NCBI GenBank assembly: GCA_036940085.1
Contig: JALLBK010000362.1
Span: 1-34,392, forward strand
Length of the DNA stretch: 34,392 nt
Direction: 5' to 3'
Source: Discostella pseudostelligera
Lineage: Eukaryota > Bacillariophyta > Thalassiosirophyceae > Thalassiosirales > Thalassiosiraceae
Shown: positions 9,225-17,585 of the stretch, piece by piece
Numbering within the stretch: position 1 is the first letter of the stretch
Layout of the letters: each line of letters begins with the position of its first letter
The notes under the pieces: model-generated
The model's input: the letters and a program-made list of their open reading frames with translations, nothing else
Told to the model about the DNA's origin: nothing
Databases searched by the model: none
Translations under genes and position numbers: made by a program

Positions 9225-10253
9225 CTACGGCAAAACCCCCGTGCCGAACAGAACGATGATTATCAATATCACCACAACCAATATTATCCAACACTGCTTC
9301 TTTCGAATCTTCTTCTGATACTCTATGGCCTCATACACTTGCACATTTCCTTCCTCTACATAATCTGCGGCCGATCGAACTTGATATTCAATCTGATCTA
9401 ACAACTCCCCCTGCTGCTCGGTTAAGAGTGCAAAATCAAGAAACATTTGATGCAATTCCGCAACACTTGCCTCGAGAGTTAGCACATCTTGATACTTCCC
9501 CGCCACGGCCCGATATTGTGTTTTGATTTGATCATTAATCCCCCCACTCAAAATTTGCTGCTGGTACAATGCCTCTCGTCCTCCCTCACTTCTCATGATT
9601 TCATCAACATCTTGATCGGTAGCACCTGGTTTGATAATTTGAACTTGGCGTGTGACCTTCTTCTTCACATCCGTTTTGTACTGTTGTTGCGCGTTTTGAT
9701 ATCGTTTCATTTCGTCAATGAATTTTCGTAGCAATGTATTGACCAAATTGTCCCGGACGCGTAAATCTGTGGGCTTGGCCTTCCCCTCCTTCTTAAGGTT
9801 GGCATTTTCTTCCTTGAGCAACCCTAATAGATTTTTGCATTTCTTCGCTCGGTCGTTCGTCCCCTCGACGAGTGATCGGATGGTGGCACTGATTTGTGTT
9901 TCTTCCGTCTCGCTTGTGGCAAGAACTGCCTTGTCTTTGAGTGTTATAATTTGTTCTGTTGCATCGGTGACTGCGGATATATCCGATTTAATAGCCTCAA
10001 CGTCATTGAAGAATTGTTTCATGTGTTCTGGTTGGGATGGGGCCTCATTGTTGCTGTTGGCGGTTGCATTGTTGGTATCGTTTGGATCTTTCCCCCATTC
10101 AAAATATTGTACGTCCTCGGCCGCTTTTTGGGTGTTCTTCTTCGTTTGGCCCATTTCAATATCTCCACCATAAGCAGCACCGTTTGAAGCGGCAGCGTCC
10201 TCCTGTGCCCAGGAGGGAATATCGTCTTGTAATTCAGCGAGGCGGTCGTTCAT
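9225..10253 (-). CDS. Syntaxin, plasma-membrane-type Qa-SNARE
   Basis: Intronless, 342 residues, a usual syntaxin length. The order is a disordered acidic N-terminus (1-75), a helical Habc-type region (about 75-200), a Qa-SNARE motif (about 255-318) and a single C-terminal anchor (about 321-342, CWIILVVVILIIIVLF). The zero-layer glutamine is Gln281 in TEQQGELLDQIE, matching the conserved SQGE context of syntaxin 1-type proteins. It should act as a target-membrane SNARE in vesicle fusion at the plasma membrane or a late secretory compartment, with its N-terminus in the cytosol; which compartment is inference. The start has no nearby in-frame alternative upstream. It is divergent from the CP12-like gene, sharing a 653-bp intergenic region. 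Confidence 0.93.
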   Translation of the reverse strand: MNDRLAELQDDIPSWAQEDAAASNGAAYGGDIEMGQTKKNTQKAAEDVQYFEWGKDPNDTNNATANSNNEAPSQPEHMKQFFNDVEAIKSDISAVTDATEQIITLKDKAVLATSETEETQISATIRSLVEGTNDRAKKCKNLLGLLKEENANLKKEGKAKPTDLRVRDNLVNTLLRKFIDEMKRYQNAQQQYKTDVKKKVTRQVQIIKPGATDQDVDEIMRSEGGREALYQQQILSGGINDQIKTQYRAVAGKYQDVLTLEASVAELHQMFLDFALLTEQQGELLDQIEYQVRSAADYVEEGNVQVYEAIEYQKKIRKKQCWIILVVVILIIIVLFGTGVLP

Positions 10254-10906
10254 TGTTTGTCGAAGTATGCGTCGAACTTCGAACTTATATTGCTGCGGGT
10301 AGTGGCGTAGGGATGCCGGTGATTGATCAGGCGAACGATCAGGAACAGCAGCGATTAATACAGCGCTGATTAATGCCCAGGTCAGGCGTTCGTTGGAATG
10401 ATGCTCATGTTATTGGGAGGGGGGTGGTTTGGCCGCAGTTGTCGGCGGTCATGGTCCAGGACATGAACTGGTTATGGTACTGATTCGTCGTCGTCGCCGT
10501 CGCTGGTCGGTTTGGTGTGTGGTGTGTGGGCGACACGTTCACGTGGCAAAATTCTGGCGGGAAGAAGCTGTGTGGCGCACCTGTGTGGCAAAATTTTGGC
10601 GGGAAGAACCAGGGCGAAATTTTGGCGGGAAGAGTGAGTATGTGTTCCAACTCATCCCACCTCCCACCTTCCACCTTCCACCGATGACGATGACGATGAC
10701 GATGAATGATGAATGATGAAGCTCATTCGCTCCCATATCAAGCGGAAAAGCAATGGCATGAAGAAATAACTCCCACAATAATAAAAGTGCCGTACTAGCA
10801 GCAAGTCGATACTTACGAGGGCGCAGTCACTTTGATCACTTTGATTCAGTAGGCGCAAGCACAGACACACAGACACTGCCGAACGCCGAGCCTACAACAA
10901 TTAAAG
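10254..10906. promoter_or_regulatory. Bidirectional promoter (syntaxin / CP12-like) with three E2F-type sites
   Basis: Three copies of T-T-(C/T)-T-GGCGGGAA lie at 10552-10563, 10594-10605 and 10620-10631. The first two share a longer context (GTGGCAAAATT before and GAAGAA after), so they arose by local duplication. TTTTGGCGGGAA is the textbook E2F/DP site. A short GATGAC/GATGAA repeat follows at about 10684-10718. Which of the two flanking genes responds cannot be told from sequence. Confidence 0.6.
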
Positions 10907-11398
10907 ATGAAGGCTACATCGCTGGTTGCAACCCTGCTCCCTACCACCATCGCGGCATTTGCAGTTGATTCTATTAATTCACGAAAGGTTCATATTGTCG
11001 ACCGTACGAATGGAACACCACCGAGAAGACGAATCATGCAATTGTACCTCTACCGCTCTGCTCAACAGGCCATCGCCGAGGCCGAACGAATATGCGCCAT
11101 AGAAGGACCAAACTCCGAGCGTTGCAAGGTGGCATGGGATATTGTCGAGGAGATTGAGGCAGCTGATTCACACGATAGAACAAAACCTGGACCCATAGAG
11201 TTGAATTACTATCCATTGTTAGAAGGGTTTGACTTACTGTCGAGTAAAGTCGAAAAGCAGTTAGAAGAGTTGCGGAATCTGAGTACACAACTTGCCGAGG
11301 CGGGAGCGGGGCCGGAAGTGGAACGTTTGATTTATGCCAGCGATGAGATGAAACAAATATTGGAGGAGGCGAGAGCTGCCCTAACTCAGTACAGGTAG
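10907..11398 (+). CDS. CP12: CP12-like plastid regulatory protein, variant with extended helical C-terminus
   Basis: Intronless, 163 residues. CP12 proteins are redox-sensitive linkers that bind GAPDH and phosphoribulokinase and damp the Calvin cycle in the dark. The family core AWDIVEEI is at 76-83, preceded by a Cys pair (Cys63 and Cys73), matching the N-terminal CP12 disulfide loop. Residues 1-18 form a signal peptide ending IAAFAV, fitting the A-F plastid cleavage junction of diatoms, so import into the plastid stroma is expected. The canonical C-terminal Cys pair and its ECRVYD-like GAPDH-binding tail are absent. A Lys/Glu/Leu-rich helical, coiled-coil-like tail (about 108-160) takes its place. 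A flexible coiled-coil CP12 lacking the canonical tail is known in a centric diatom, so this may be the lineage form. Confidence 0.85.
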   Translation: MKATSLVATLLPTTIAAFAVDSINSRKVHIVDRTNGTPPRRRIMQLYLYRSAQQAIAEAERICAIEGPNSERCKVAWDIVEEIEAADSHDRTKPGPIELNYYPLLEGFDLLSSKVEKQLEELRNLSTQLAEAGAGPEVERLIYASDEMKQILEEARAALTQYR

Positions 11399-12108
11399 AA
11401 GATAGAAGTTGGAGGTTCTCGGTTCACCTCAATATCATGTTCTGGTCGCGGCTGAGCACTGACTTAATAATTATCACGGCAACCTATGTCTATGTCCTCG
11501 GATGATCAAGAAATAGATACTAACAACACTTGCAGGTTAAGGCTAGGCAACTGTGCTTTGAATATGCTATCCACTGGTACCCGTAAGCATTTGTAGACCA
11601 TCCGATGGTAATCGCTTACACGTGCAAAGTGTTCCCGTCGAAGGGAGGTAGCGAATAATGTAGGAGTAATATTATCGTATCCTTCGATACTCTCTCTCCT
11701 CTATTCGAAATACAGGTCAATAACGCTATGCTCGGTATCTAAAGAAATGATCTGCTGTGCATCAAAAAATGACTCGTCGTCAAAAGTGAGATGACAAAAA
11801 GATCGTATTGGTTCCTACGTAGAAATGGTGCATCACAAATTTGTTGCCGCCGACAGTTGAGAGAAGAATGAACGGCGGACATGAAATATTTATGACTGTG
11901 GTTTATCGTTTATCCATACCACCTTTACCTCGATGGACATCTCTCTGCTCTGAATGATGTGAGAGTGCGTCGGCTAGAGGAGTTCATATGTCAGTAGATA
12001 GTATCCGCATCTATTCATTGGATATTATTTGATGCATATATTTGGTAGAGTGGACCTGATAAAATCCAAGAGCAATCGGAAGAGATGGATTGATAGGTTG
12101 GTAAAATT
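11399..12108. other. Intergenic, no gene seen
   Basis: About 700 bases of unremarkable AT-rich sequence between the CP12-like gene and the orphan ORF. It must hold the 3' end of the former and the promoter of the latter. No tRNA-like fold, repeat array or E2F-type motif was noticed. Confidence 0.5.
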
Positions 12109-13116
12109 TTGAAAGGCATGAAGGATCACGATGTCAAACAACGCCGCACGAAGTTCAGAATAACTCAGAGAGTGTTTACGAAAGCATTTTCATTCAAGCG
12201 GAAAGGTCATACCGGGTGTGCAACAAGTATCAAACGACGGCGATCGTCGGGCGATGATGCGTCGACTTTCTCTACCTCAGTATTGATCGTACCGTCTGTG
12301 CAACGTCTTACTGCATCTTCACCTCCATTGGCAATTCTTGATAGAATATACGGATCAAATAGTTTATCAACGGGACGTCCTCCAAAGATTCTGACACTAT
12401 TCTCTTCTTCGCCGCCGGTGCTACAAACGACCGGCTCGCCATATCAAAGTAAGAAGGCGCAAAAGAGTCTCTCGGCTACACTTAATAATTGCCATCACAA
12501 GTCGGTCACAAAACACTCCCACTCTGCCTGGGAACGACGCCATCCATCAAATCTAAATAGAGGAGCGGATTCTCCATGGTTAAGGCCAATAAGCGTCGCT
12601 GAAGGAAGTCGGGTGGTTGACATTGACATAGCTATCACAGAATCGACAAACTCAGAGTTCCTCCCACCCGACATTAGTCCAGCAAATAGATTTGTACCCA
12701 TCGGCCACGAGGAAGATGATGATGGTATAATTTCTTTTGCATCGGATGATTATGATATTTGTACAAAATCAGTTGGCGAATTCAGTCATCAGAAAGCGAG
12801 AGTTGATAACACCTCGATGAATGAATACAGCGATGATGGCATGTTCGACAAATATTCCGTATCGTTGAATGTTGAAACCAAATTACCACTCGATTTGCCA
12901 CCATCACCAATGTCTACCGAGGGTACCTCTTCTCAATCTCGGGACTCTTATGTCATGGTTCGAAAGAAGGGTCACCAGAAAGGAAATTATCGCTTTCAAA
13001 CGGAAAAGTCAGGTGATCACGACAACAAAGACTGGTTTCCAAGTATGAAGCAAGAGATAATGAAACTTGCGTCATGTTTTACGCAGTGTGGCGTTCCCAG
13101 CAAAAGCACATTATGA
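12109..13116 (+). CDS. Hypothetical Ser/Thr-rich protein, possibly nuclear
   Basis: A single 335-codon frame, preceded in frame by TAG shortly upstream, so the first ATG is the likely start. I do not recognise a domain. The N-terminus is strongly basic (KQRRTKFRITQR near residue 11 and IKRRRSS near 42), which could serve as a nuclear signal. The middle is Ser/Pro/Thr-rich and probably disordered. An acidic patch (HEEDDDG and ASDDYD) lies near 201-216 and a Pro/Ser-rich stretch (LPLDLPPSPMS) near 260. No signal peptide or membrane segment is visible. It converges on the START-domain gene with 212 bp between stop codons. An uninterrupted kilobase frame supports a real gene, but function is unknown. 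Confidence 0.6.
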   Translation: MKGMKDHDVKQRRTKFRITQRVFTKAFSFKRKGHTGCATSIKRRRSSGDDASTFSTSVLIVPSVQRLTASSPPLAILDRIYGSNSLSTGRPPKILTLFSSSPPVLQTTGSPYQSKKAQKSLSATLNNCHHKSVTKHSHSAWERRHPSNLNRGADSPWLRPISVAEGSRVVDIDIAITESTNSEFLPPDISPANRFVPIGHEEDDDGIISFASDDYDICTKSVGEFSHQKARVDNTSMNEYSDDGMFDKYSVSLNVETKLPLDLPPSPMSTEGTSSQSRDSYVMVRKKGHQKGNYRFQTEKSGDHDNKDWFPSMKQEIMKLASCFTQCGVPSKSTL

Positions 13117-13328
13117 TTTGGTGGTTGGATCGTAGTAAAGTCGCGGATTCAGGAACGTCGAGATCTGAGAATGTGTGGCAGTTCTGTCTGGTTGAACAAA
13201 GTACTATGATGTGGTGCCATCGATAGAATCAAGAAGGAAACATATTAACTAGTACTGTCGATGCAGCCTGATGCAGAACTGAACTTATAGTGACGAGGAT
13301 TATGATTTTACTGGGTATTGCTTGTCTA

Positions 13329-13707
13329 TCATGACTGTTCAGAAAAATCGTCCAAATACACGGCCATCGTCTCATCCTGATACCAATCAATAAAATCAGT
13401 GACATCAAGTTTAACGCGTGGCAATTCGTCTGCACCATCACTATTGCTCTTGTTTGTTTTTCTAGTTGTCGATGTCGAAGAAGTGGAAATCATCTGCCTA
13501 ACGCCTGTTGAAGTGATGGAGTTGTACATGGCAGAAAATGCCCGTTCGGCAGTAGATATCACAGACGGTGGGAGAACCAACTTGGCAGTCTGCTTAATAT
13601 TGTTTGCAGCCATGTTTGTCAGTTGTTGGAGAGGATTGTTTAGTTGAAGCGGAGAAGGCGACTGCTGAAATCGACGATGTTGCTGTTGTTTCGGCGGCGA
13701 CTCTTTA

Positions 13708-13739
<32 letters not shown>

Positions 13740-14930
13740 TCGAGTGCCAATAGATTCTTCCGCTTTCTGTGCTTGCAAATTGTCTTTTCTCTCAACGTTC
13801 ACGGCTCTTGCCGACTTCGACACTGCAAGTATATTCACGGGCACATCTTCCTTAATACGCCACTCTAGTGCAGCGACCGGAACTGGTCCTTTCGGCATCA
13901 CATCAACAATATATCTGACCATCGTTCTGGAGTTGGAATACTCTTCTAATATCCACGATCCATCAAATTGAGAAAAGCATTGAGATTGGACGCATTGGAA
14001 GTCTATCGAATAGGTTTTCATTTCGTTGTTGCCGCCGGGATGGTGAATGTATTCTTTCATTTCTAATGTAACATCGGCACTAAATTCAAAGCCAAATATT
14101 CGCTGTGCACCCTTTTGATGGACTCGTGGACCTCTGCCACCACCAGTCCTACCATCTACAAGTCCACTACTGCTATCACCACTGCTGATTACTTTGCTCT
14201 CGACTAAATTTGGAACGTGCACATTCAAGTTATCATAGTCGGTGAGTATGGACCAAATGGCATCGATGGACGTATCCATAATGACTTCCCCCGATATTCG
14301 ACGCGAGTTGGGTGATGTGCGTTCAATACTCACAAGTATTCCATCCTTGTAGAATTGGGAGTAGGAATTGGATGGTGATTTAATTTTGGGCATGATTCGT
14401 TTCCTGTGCCGGTGAAGCTGATGGGAAGAATCACGGGTGGGTGCCATGTTGGCGTGGCGGCGACTCGTGCTACTGAGTTGAATTGTTGTAGATCTCTGCA
14501 ACGACACTAGATGTGACGGACTAAGAATTGGAGACAGTGGTGTAAATGCCAAGTTGGGATGTGATCCATCGACGAGCAAGGGAGTATTATATATGGTGCA
14601 TAGCAGAGTGAACCACAAAGATTTGATGATGTAGCGTCTATACCCCCGTGCATCGTGAGTACGAGCGGAGTACTCAGATTCAGATGCATCCATATTGGTA
14701 GAACCGTCGATTGTTGCGAAGTATCTATTGCTCAGACGTAATGATCGGCTCCGTCGCCGAGAATTATTATGTCTGCCGATGTCGGTGGCTTCGGGTATGG
14801 AATGATGATGCACCATCATCTGAGAAATCTGAGTCTGCATCAGTTCCGGGTGTCGACGATTTCCGGCCACGGAGATCAAATTCCGACGAAGGCAATGCAT
14901 GGGATTGCACCTAATAGGAGTACTAGACAC
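13329..14930 (-). CDS. Plastid-type START/SRPBCC (polyketide cyclase/dehydrase-like) protein
   Basis: An uninterrupted frame of 533 residues. Residues about 195-380 match the SRPBCC family found in plant plastid cyclase/dehydrase-like proteins: IWSILTDYDNLNVHVPNLVES, an RIFGFEFSADV strand, FQCVQSQCFSQFDGSW, a DVMPKGPVP turn, and the PVNILAVSKSARAV helix. Such domains bind hydrophobic ligands; the ligand here is unknown. A hydrophobic segment (100-120) followed by NLAFTP (126-131) looks like a diatom bipartite plastid signal. That signal would sit near the N-terminus only if translation starts at Met80 (14693), so the 79 residues before it may be untranslated. The C-terminal third is low complexity, with a 10-residue polyGln (about 398-407) and Ser/Thr runs. 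Divergent from the GPX gene. Confidence 0.8.
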
Positions 14931-15243
14931 CTCAGGCTAGACTTTGGCATTAATATTCGTTCCGATGACATTGACATCGTAATTCGGTGTGGTTGTGGTG
15001 ATGTTGGGTGATGTAGCGGCATCGTCAGTGGATTGCTGGCGGGGTGGCGGGATCGCGGCCATCCCTTCGAGCTCTTCCCGCCATTTTTCCACAGAGGAGT
15101 TAGTACACTCCCCTCTTTCCAACAAAAACAAAAGACGAAATCTTTCTATTGCCGCCGCCGGCAGCCGGCAAGCCCATGATGTATGTATGAGTTCATGAGC
15201 CATGCATGGCCATGCATTGATGCGATGACCATGGCTGCTGTCG
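14931..15243. promoter_or_regulatory. Divergent promoter region (START protein / GPX) with an E2F-like site
   Basis: TTCCCGCC lies at 15075-15082 inside TCTTCCCGCCATTTTTCC. Overlapping CCATGCATGG-type palindromes lie near 15201-15217, just before the GPX start codon. Regulatory roles are inferred from motif resemblance only. Confidence 0.45.
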
Positions 15244-16196
15244 ATGCCGAGTAGGTTCTCTAACACACCCTATGAAACCATGAGGAGGCCCACGAAAGCA
15301 TCCTCAGTGACAAAACACTCGTCAAATCTTGATTTGATGCCATCAAACGACGATGATGCTGGAACTGGAATTGGAATAGTCGGCAGCAAGGTGCACAACA
15401 AACGCAATAGCACCTCCATGTCCTCCCTCGCCGTCACCGTTTTCTGCGGCCTCGTCGCCCTAGGGACACTCTTCTACGTTTCTAATAAAGTCTTGTCGAA
15501 AAGTCGATCGACAGTGGAAAATATAAACTCCATGGCATCCGATCCACCAACGTATACTACCGATACTGAACGGTTCCTACTGCCAAAACAGAACATACAC
15601 TTGCCTCCTGATTCCATCTACCGAACCGAAGTCCAAGATATTCACGGAGATTGGAAACAACTCATGGATTATTCCGGAGGTATTAGTCTCATTATCAATG
15701 TCGCCTGCGAATGAGGTTTAACCCACTCTAACTACAAGGAGTTGGCCATACTGCATGAGAAGTACAAATCACGAGGATTTTCGGTGTTGGCATTTCCCTC
15801 GAATGATTTTCATCAAGAGAAGGATACGAATGAGGAAATATTGGACTATGTGACATCGCACTTTCCCGAGGTACATTTTCCTATATTCTCGAGAGCGCCA
15901 TTGTCGACCAATGTTGTCTTTCAGTTGTGTCAGAAGCACACCGGTGAGGGGGTGGAGTGGAATTTGTAAGTGATGGCGATGCACATATATAGAAATTATT
16001 TCTTTGATGATGTTGCATTACTGGACCAATATTTGTTATTGCTTTTTATTGCAGTCACAAATATTTAGTGAATGGATACGGCATTGCGATCAAAAGCTAC
16101 GGTCATAGGGTACAGCCCATGTCAATAGAAGAAGATATTGTAACATTTTTGGACGCGAATGATCAACTGAAACACCAAGTGCCAAAGACTTCTTAG
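15244..16196 (+). CDS. GPX: Selenocysteine glutathione peroxidase with N-terminal membrane anchor (UGA at 15712-15714 read as Sec)
   Basis: Two exons, 15244-15965 and 16055-16196, giving 287 residues if UGA at 15712 encodes Sec157. The GPX signature runs through the UGA without a break: NVACE-Sec-GLTHSNY, then VLAFPSNDF, TNEEI and, across the intron, VEWNFHKYLVNGYG. The family reduces hydrogen or lipid peroxides with thiols. Of the catalytic tetrad, Sec157, Trp239 and Asn240 are present, while the usual Gln in FPxNQF is Asp188, a variant seen in some other GPXs. A Cys two residues before Sec makes an unusual Cys-Glu-Sec motif. Residues 61-80 (LAVTVFCGLVALGTLFYVS) form one transmembrane helix after a polar 60-residue tail, so the enzyme is probably a membrane-anchored type II protein. 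A SECIS-like fold follows in the 3' UTR. A frame ending at UGA would lack most of the fold. Confidence 0.9.
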
Positions 16197-16333
16197 AACC
16201 AACAGATGGGCAAATGCATATGGAATAATCATCCGGCTCGCTCGCTCGTGTTCGAGCGTGTCAACTGTCGTAAATGGAAGCACGCGGTTATCGGCAATCT
16301 ACTATCGTTATGGGTTGAATCATGGGATGAAGC

Positions 16334-16399
16334 CAAGAATAATGACAGATCTCAAATATCATCCAACGGGTTGTTTTTCAGAGATCTTGAAACATCTTG
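16334..16399 (+). promoter_or_regulatory. Candidate SECIS element in the GPX 3' UTR
   Basis: Starts 138 nt after the GPX stop codon. Helix I pairs CAAGA (16334-16338) with TCTTG (16395-16399). An internal loop precedes ATGA (16342-16345). The non-Watson-Crick quartet is UGAC (16343-16346) against UGAA (16388-16391). Helix II pairs AGATCTC (16347-16353) exactly with GAGATCT (16381-16387). The 27-nt apical region (16354-16380) contains AA runs. This is the eukaryotic SECIS layout. Helix II is only seven perfect pairs unless A-U pairs past a bulge extend it. Confidence 0.72.
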
Positions 16400-16520
16400 T
16401 ACCAATCACTGATGAAACAATCTCTACGGTAGTTTCACCGCATAAGTGTTTACCTGAATAAGTATGTACTATTTGTCGTTACCGCAATTATTTCATCGAT
16501 GCTTGTTGTGCTTTTCACAC

Positions 16521-17585
16521 TTACATCAACGTGAACTTTCCCGCCACAACCAAAGGTACAGCAAAGAGAGCCAACGCTTTGAGATCATCACCAACCAATG
16601 TTTTCAATCCAGACAACGTTGCCATCCATGCTAGCGTCAACAGAACGCGGCTCGCATATTTGTGCACCGCTCGAACGAGTTTGTTTTGCTTATCAATGCC
16701 AAAATCTGGATGAAGCATCACCCCCCCAGCCAAACCCGTCATGACGCACCCTCCAAATGCTGAAAGACCAGCTATTGACGGAATAAAACAATTCCAAAGG
16801 TACCGAAGGCCATATGAATTAGCACTTGCAAACACAAATAATCGTGATGGATAGACTCAATTACTGACTCACCCCAAGAATGATACGTCGTATAATGATT
16901 CTTTCCCATGCTCTCCTTATGCTGGTATATCACATACAATCCACCCCCAGCGAGAATCAGTCCAGCCCAAGCAATCATTCCGTGGAGTTTTGTATTGGTG
17001 TAACCCCCCCGCTTCTTCGTAACTGCGGCGACACCCATCATGCCCACCATGCCTGTGTATGTGGGTAAATCATTCAAAAGAATCCTGAGTGTTTCGAAGT
17101 GGTGTAAACATGACATCAATAGGAACACGAAGTCAAACAGGAAAAATAAGATGAGAGAGTCAGCGCATAACAAAAATTATTCATCAATCGATTCTGACGT
17201 GTCACCCTTTTGGTGAAACGCCTTTTTGCTGAACCCTGATGACCTATCATTGTGTAATTTCAAGCAATTCATCATTCTCTCTCCGACCTCAATTCGTTTG
17301 GTTGCTGTGAATATCTGGCTAATCAAGGGCGAGACACCAAAACCAATCGTAACTGCTACATGCGCACGCACCAACCATCATGAGCATCGGATGCCAACTG
17401 AAGTACCGCCAGCCTGCCCCCTCTGGTCGAATTGCCGCCCAATAACCGCCGAAGAGGGATTGCGCAGAAATGAGGGTGACAAGAAGGGAATATTTCCCGA
17501 CGGGCATAGGGTTCATTTTGGACGCCATGGTTGAAGGCTGTTGAAGGTTGGATCTTTTCGTTGATGCTGCCGATGCCGATGCCAT
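16521..17585 (-). CDS. Cytochrome b561-family transmembrane protein
   Basis: Three exons on the - strand, 17585-17372, 17052-16873 and 16771-16521, with GT-AG introns of 319 and 101 bp, giving 214 residues. Cytochrome b561 proteins carry two hemes across a membrane and move electrons from ascorbate or similar donors to an acceptor such as monodehydroascorbate or ferric iron. Hydrophobic segments suggest six helices. The likely heme ligands are His65 (YFSWHPMLMMVG), His95 (NTKLHGMIAW), His129 (TTYHSWAGLSAF) and His168 (RAVHKYASRVL), one per central helix as in the family. HSWAGL corresponds to the conserved HSWLG. The 319-bp first intron is long for this window, but the splice gives an uninterrupted second helix. 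Membrane location and donor are unknown. It converges on the GPX gene. Confidence 0.85.

Noticed and set aside
15244..15714. A 156-residue protein ending at the UGA, or a GPX pseudogene
   Set aside because: The conserved GPX sequence continues without any other lesion through the UGA and across a clean intron, and a SECIS-like fold follows. Recoding explains this better than decay.
16537..16545. TTTCCCGCC as another E2F site
   Set aside because: It lies at the 3' end of the cytochrome b561 coding sequence, not in a promoter, and encodes conserved-frame residues.
17177..17374. Open frame on the - strand inside the cytochrome b561 gene
   Set aside because: It begins with TTG and lies in intron 1. 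Splicing 17372 to 17052 gives a proper transmembrane helix, whereas this frame has no known domain.
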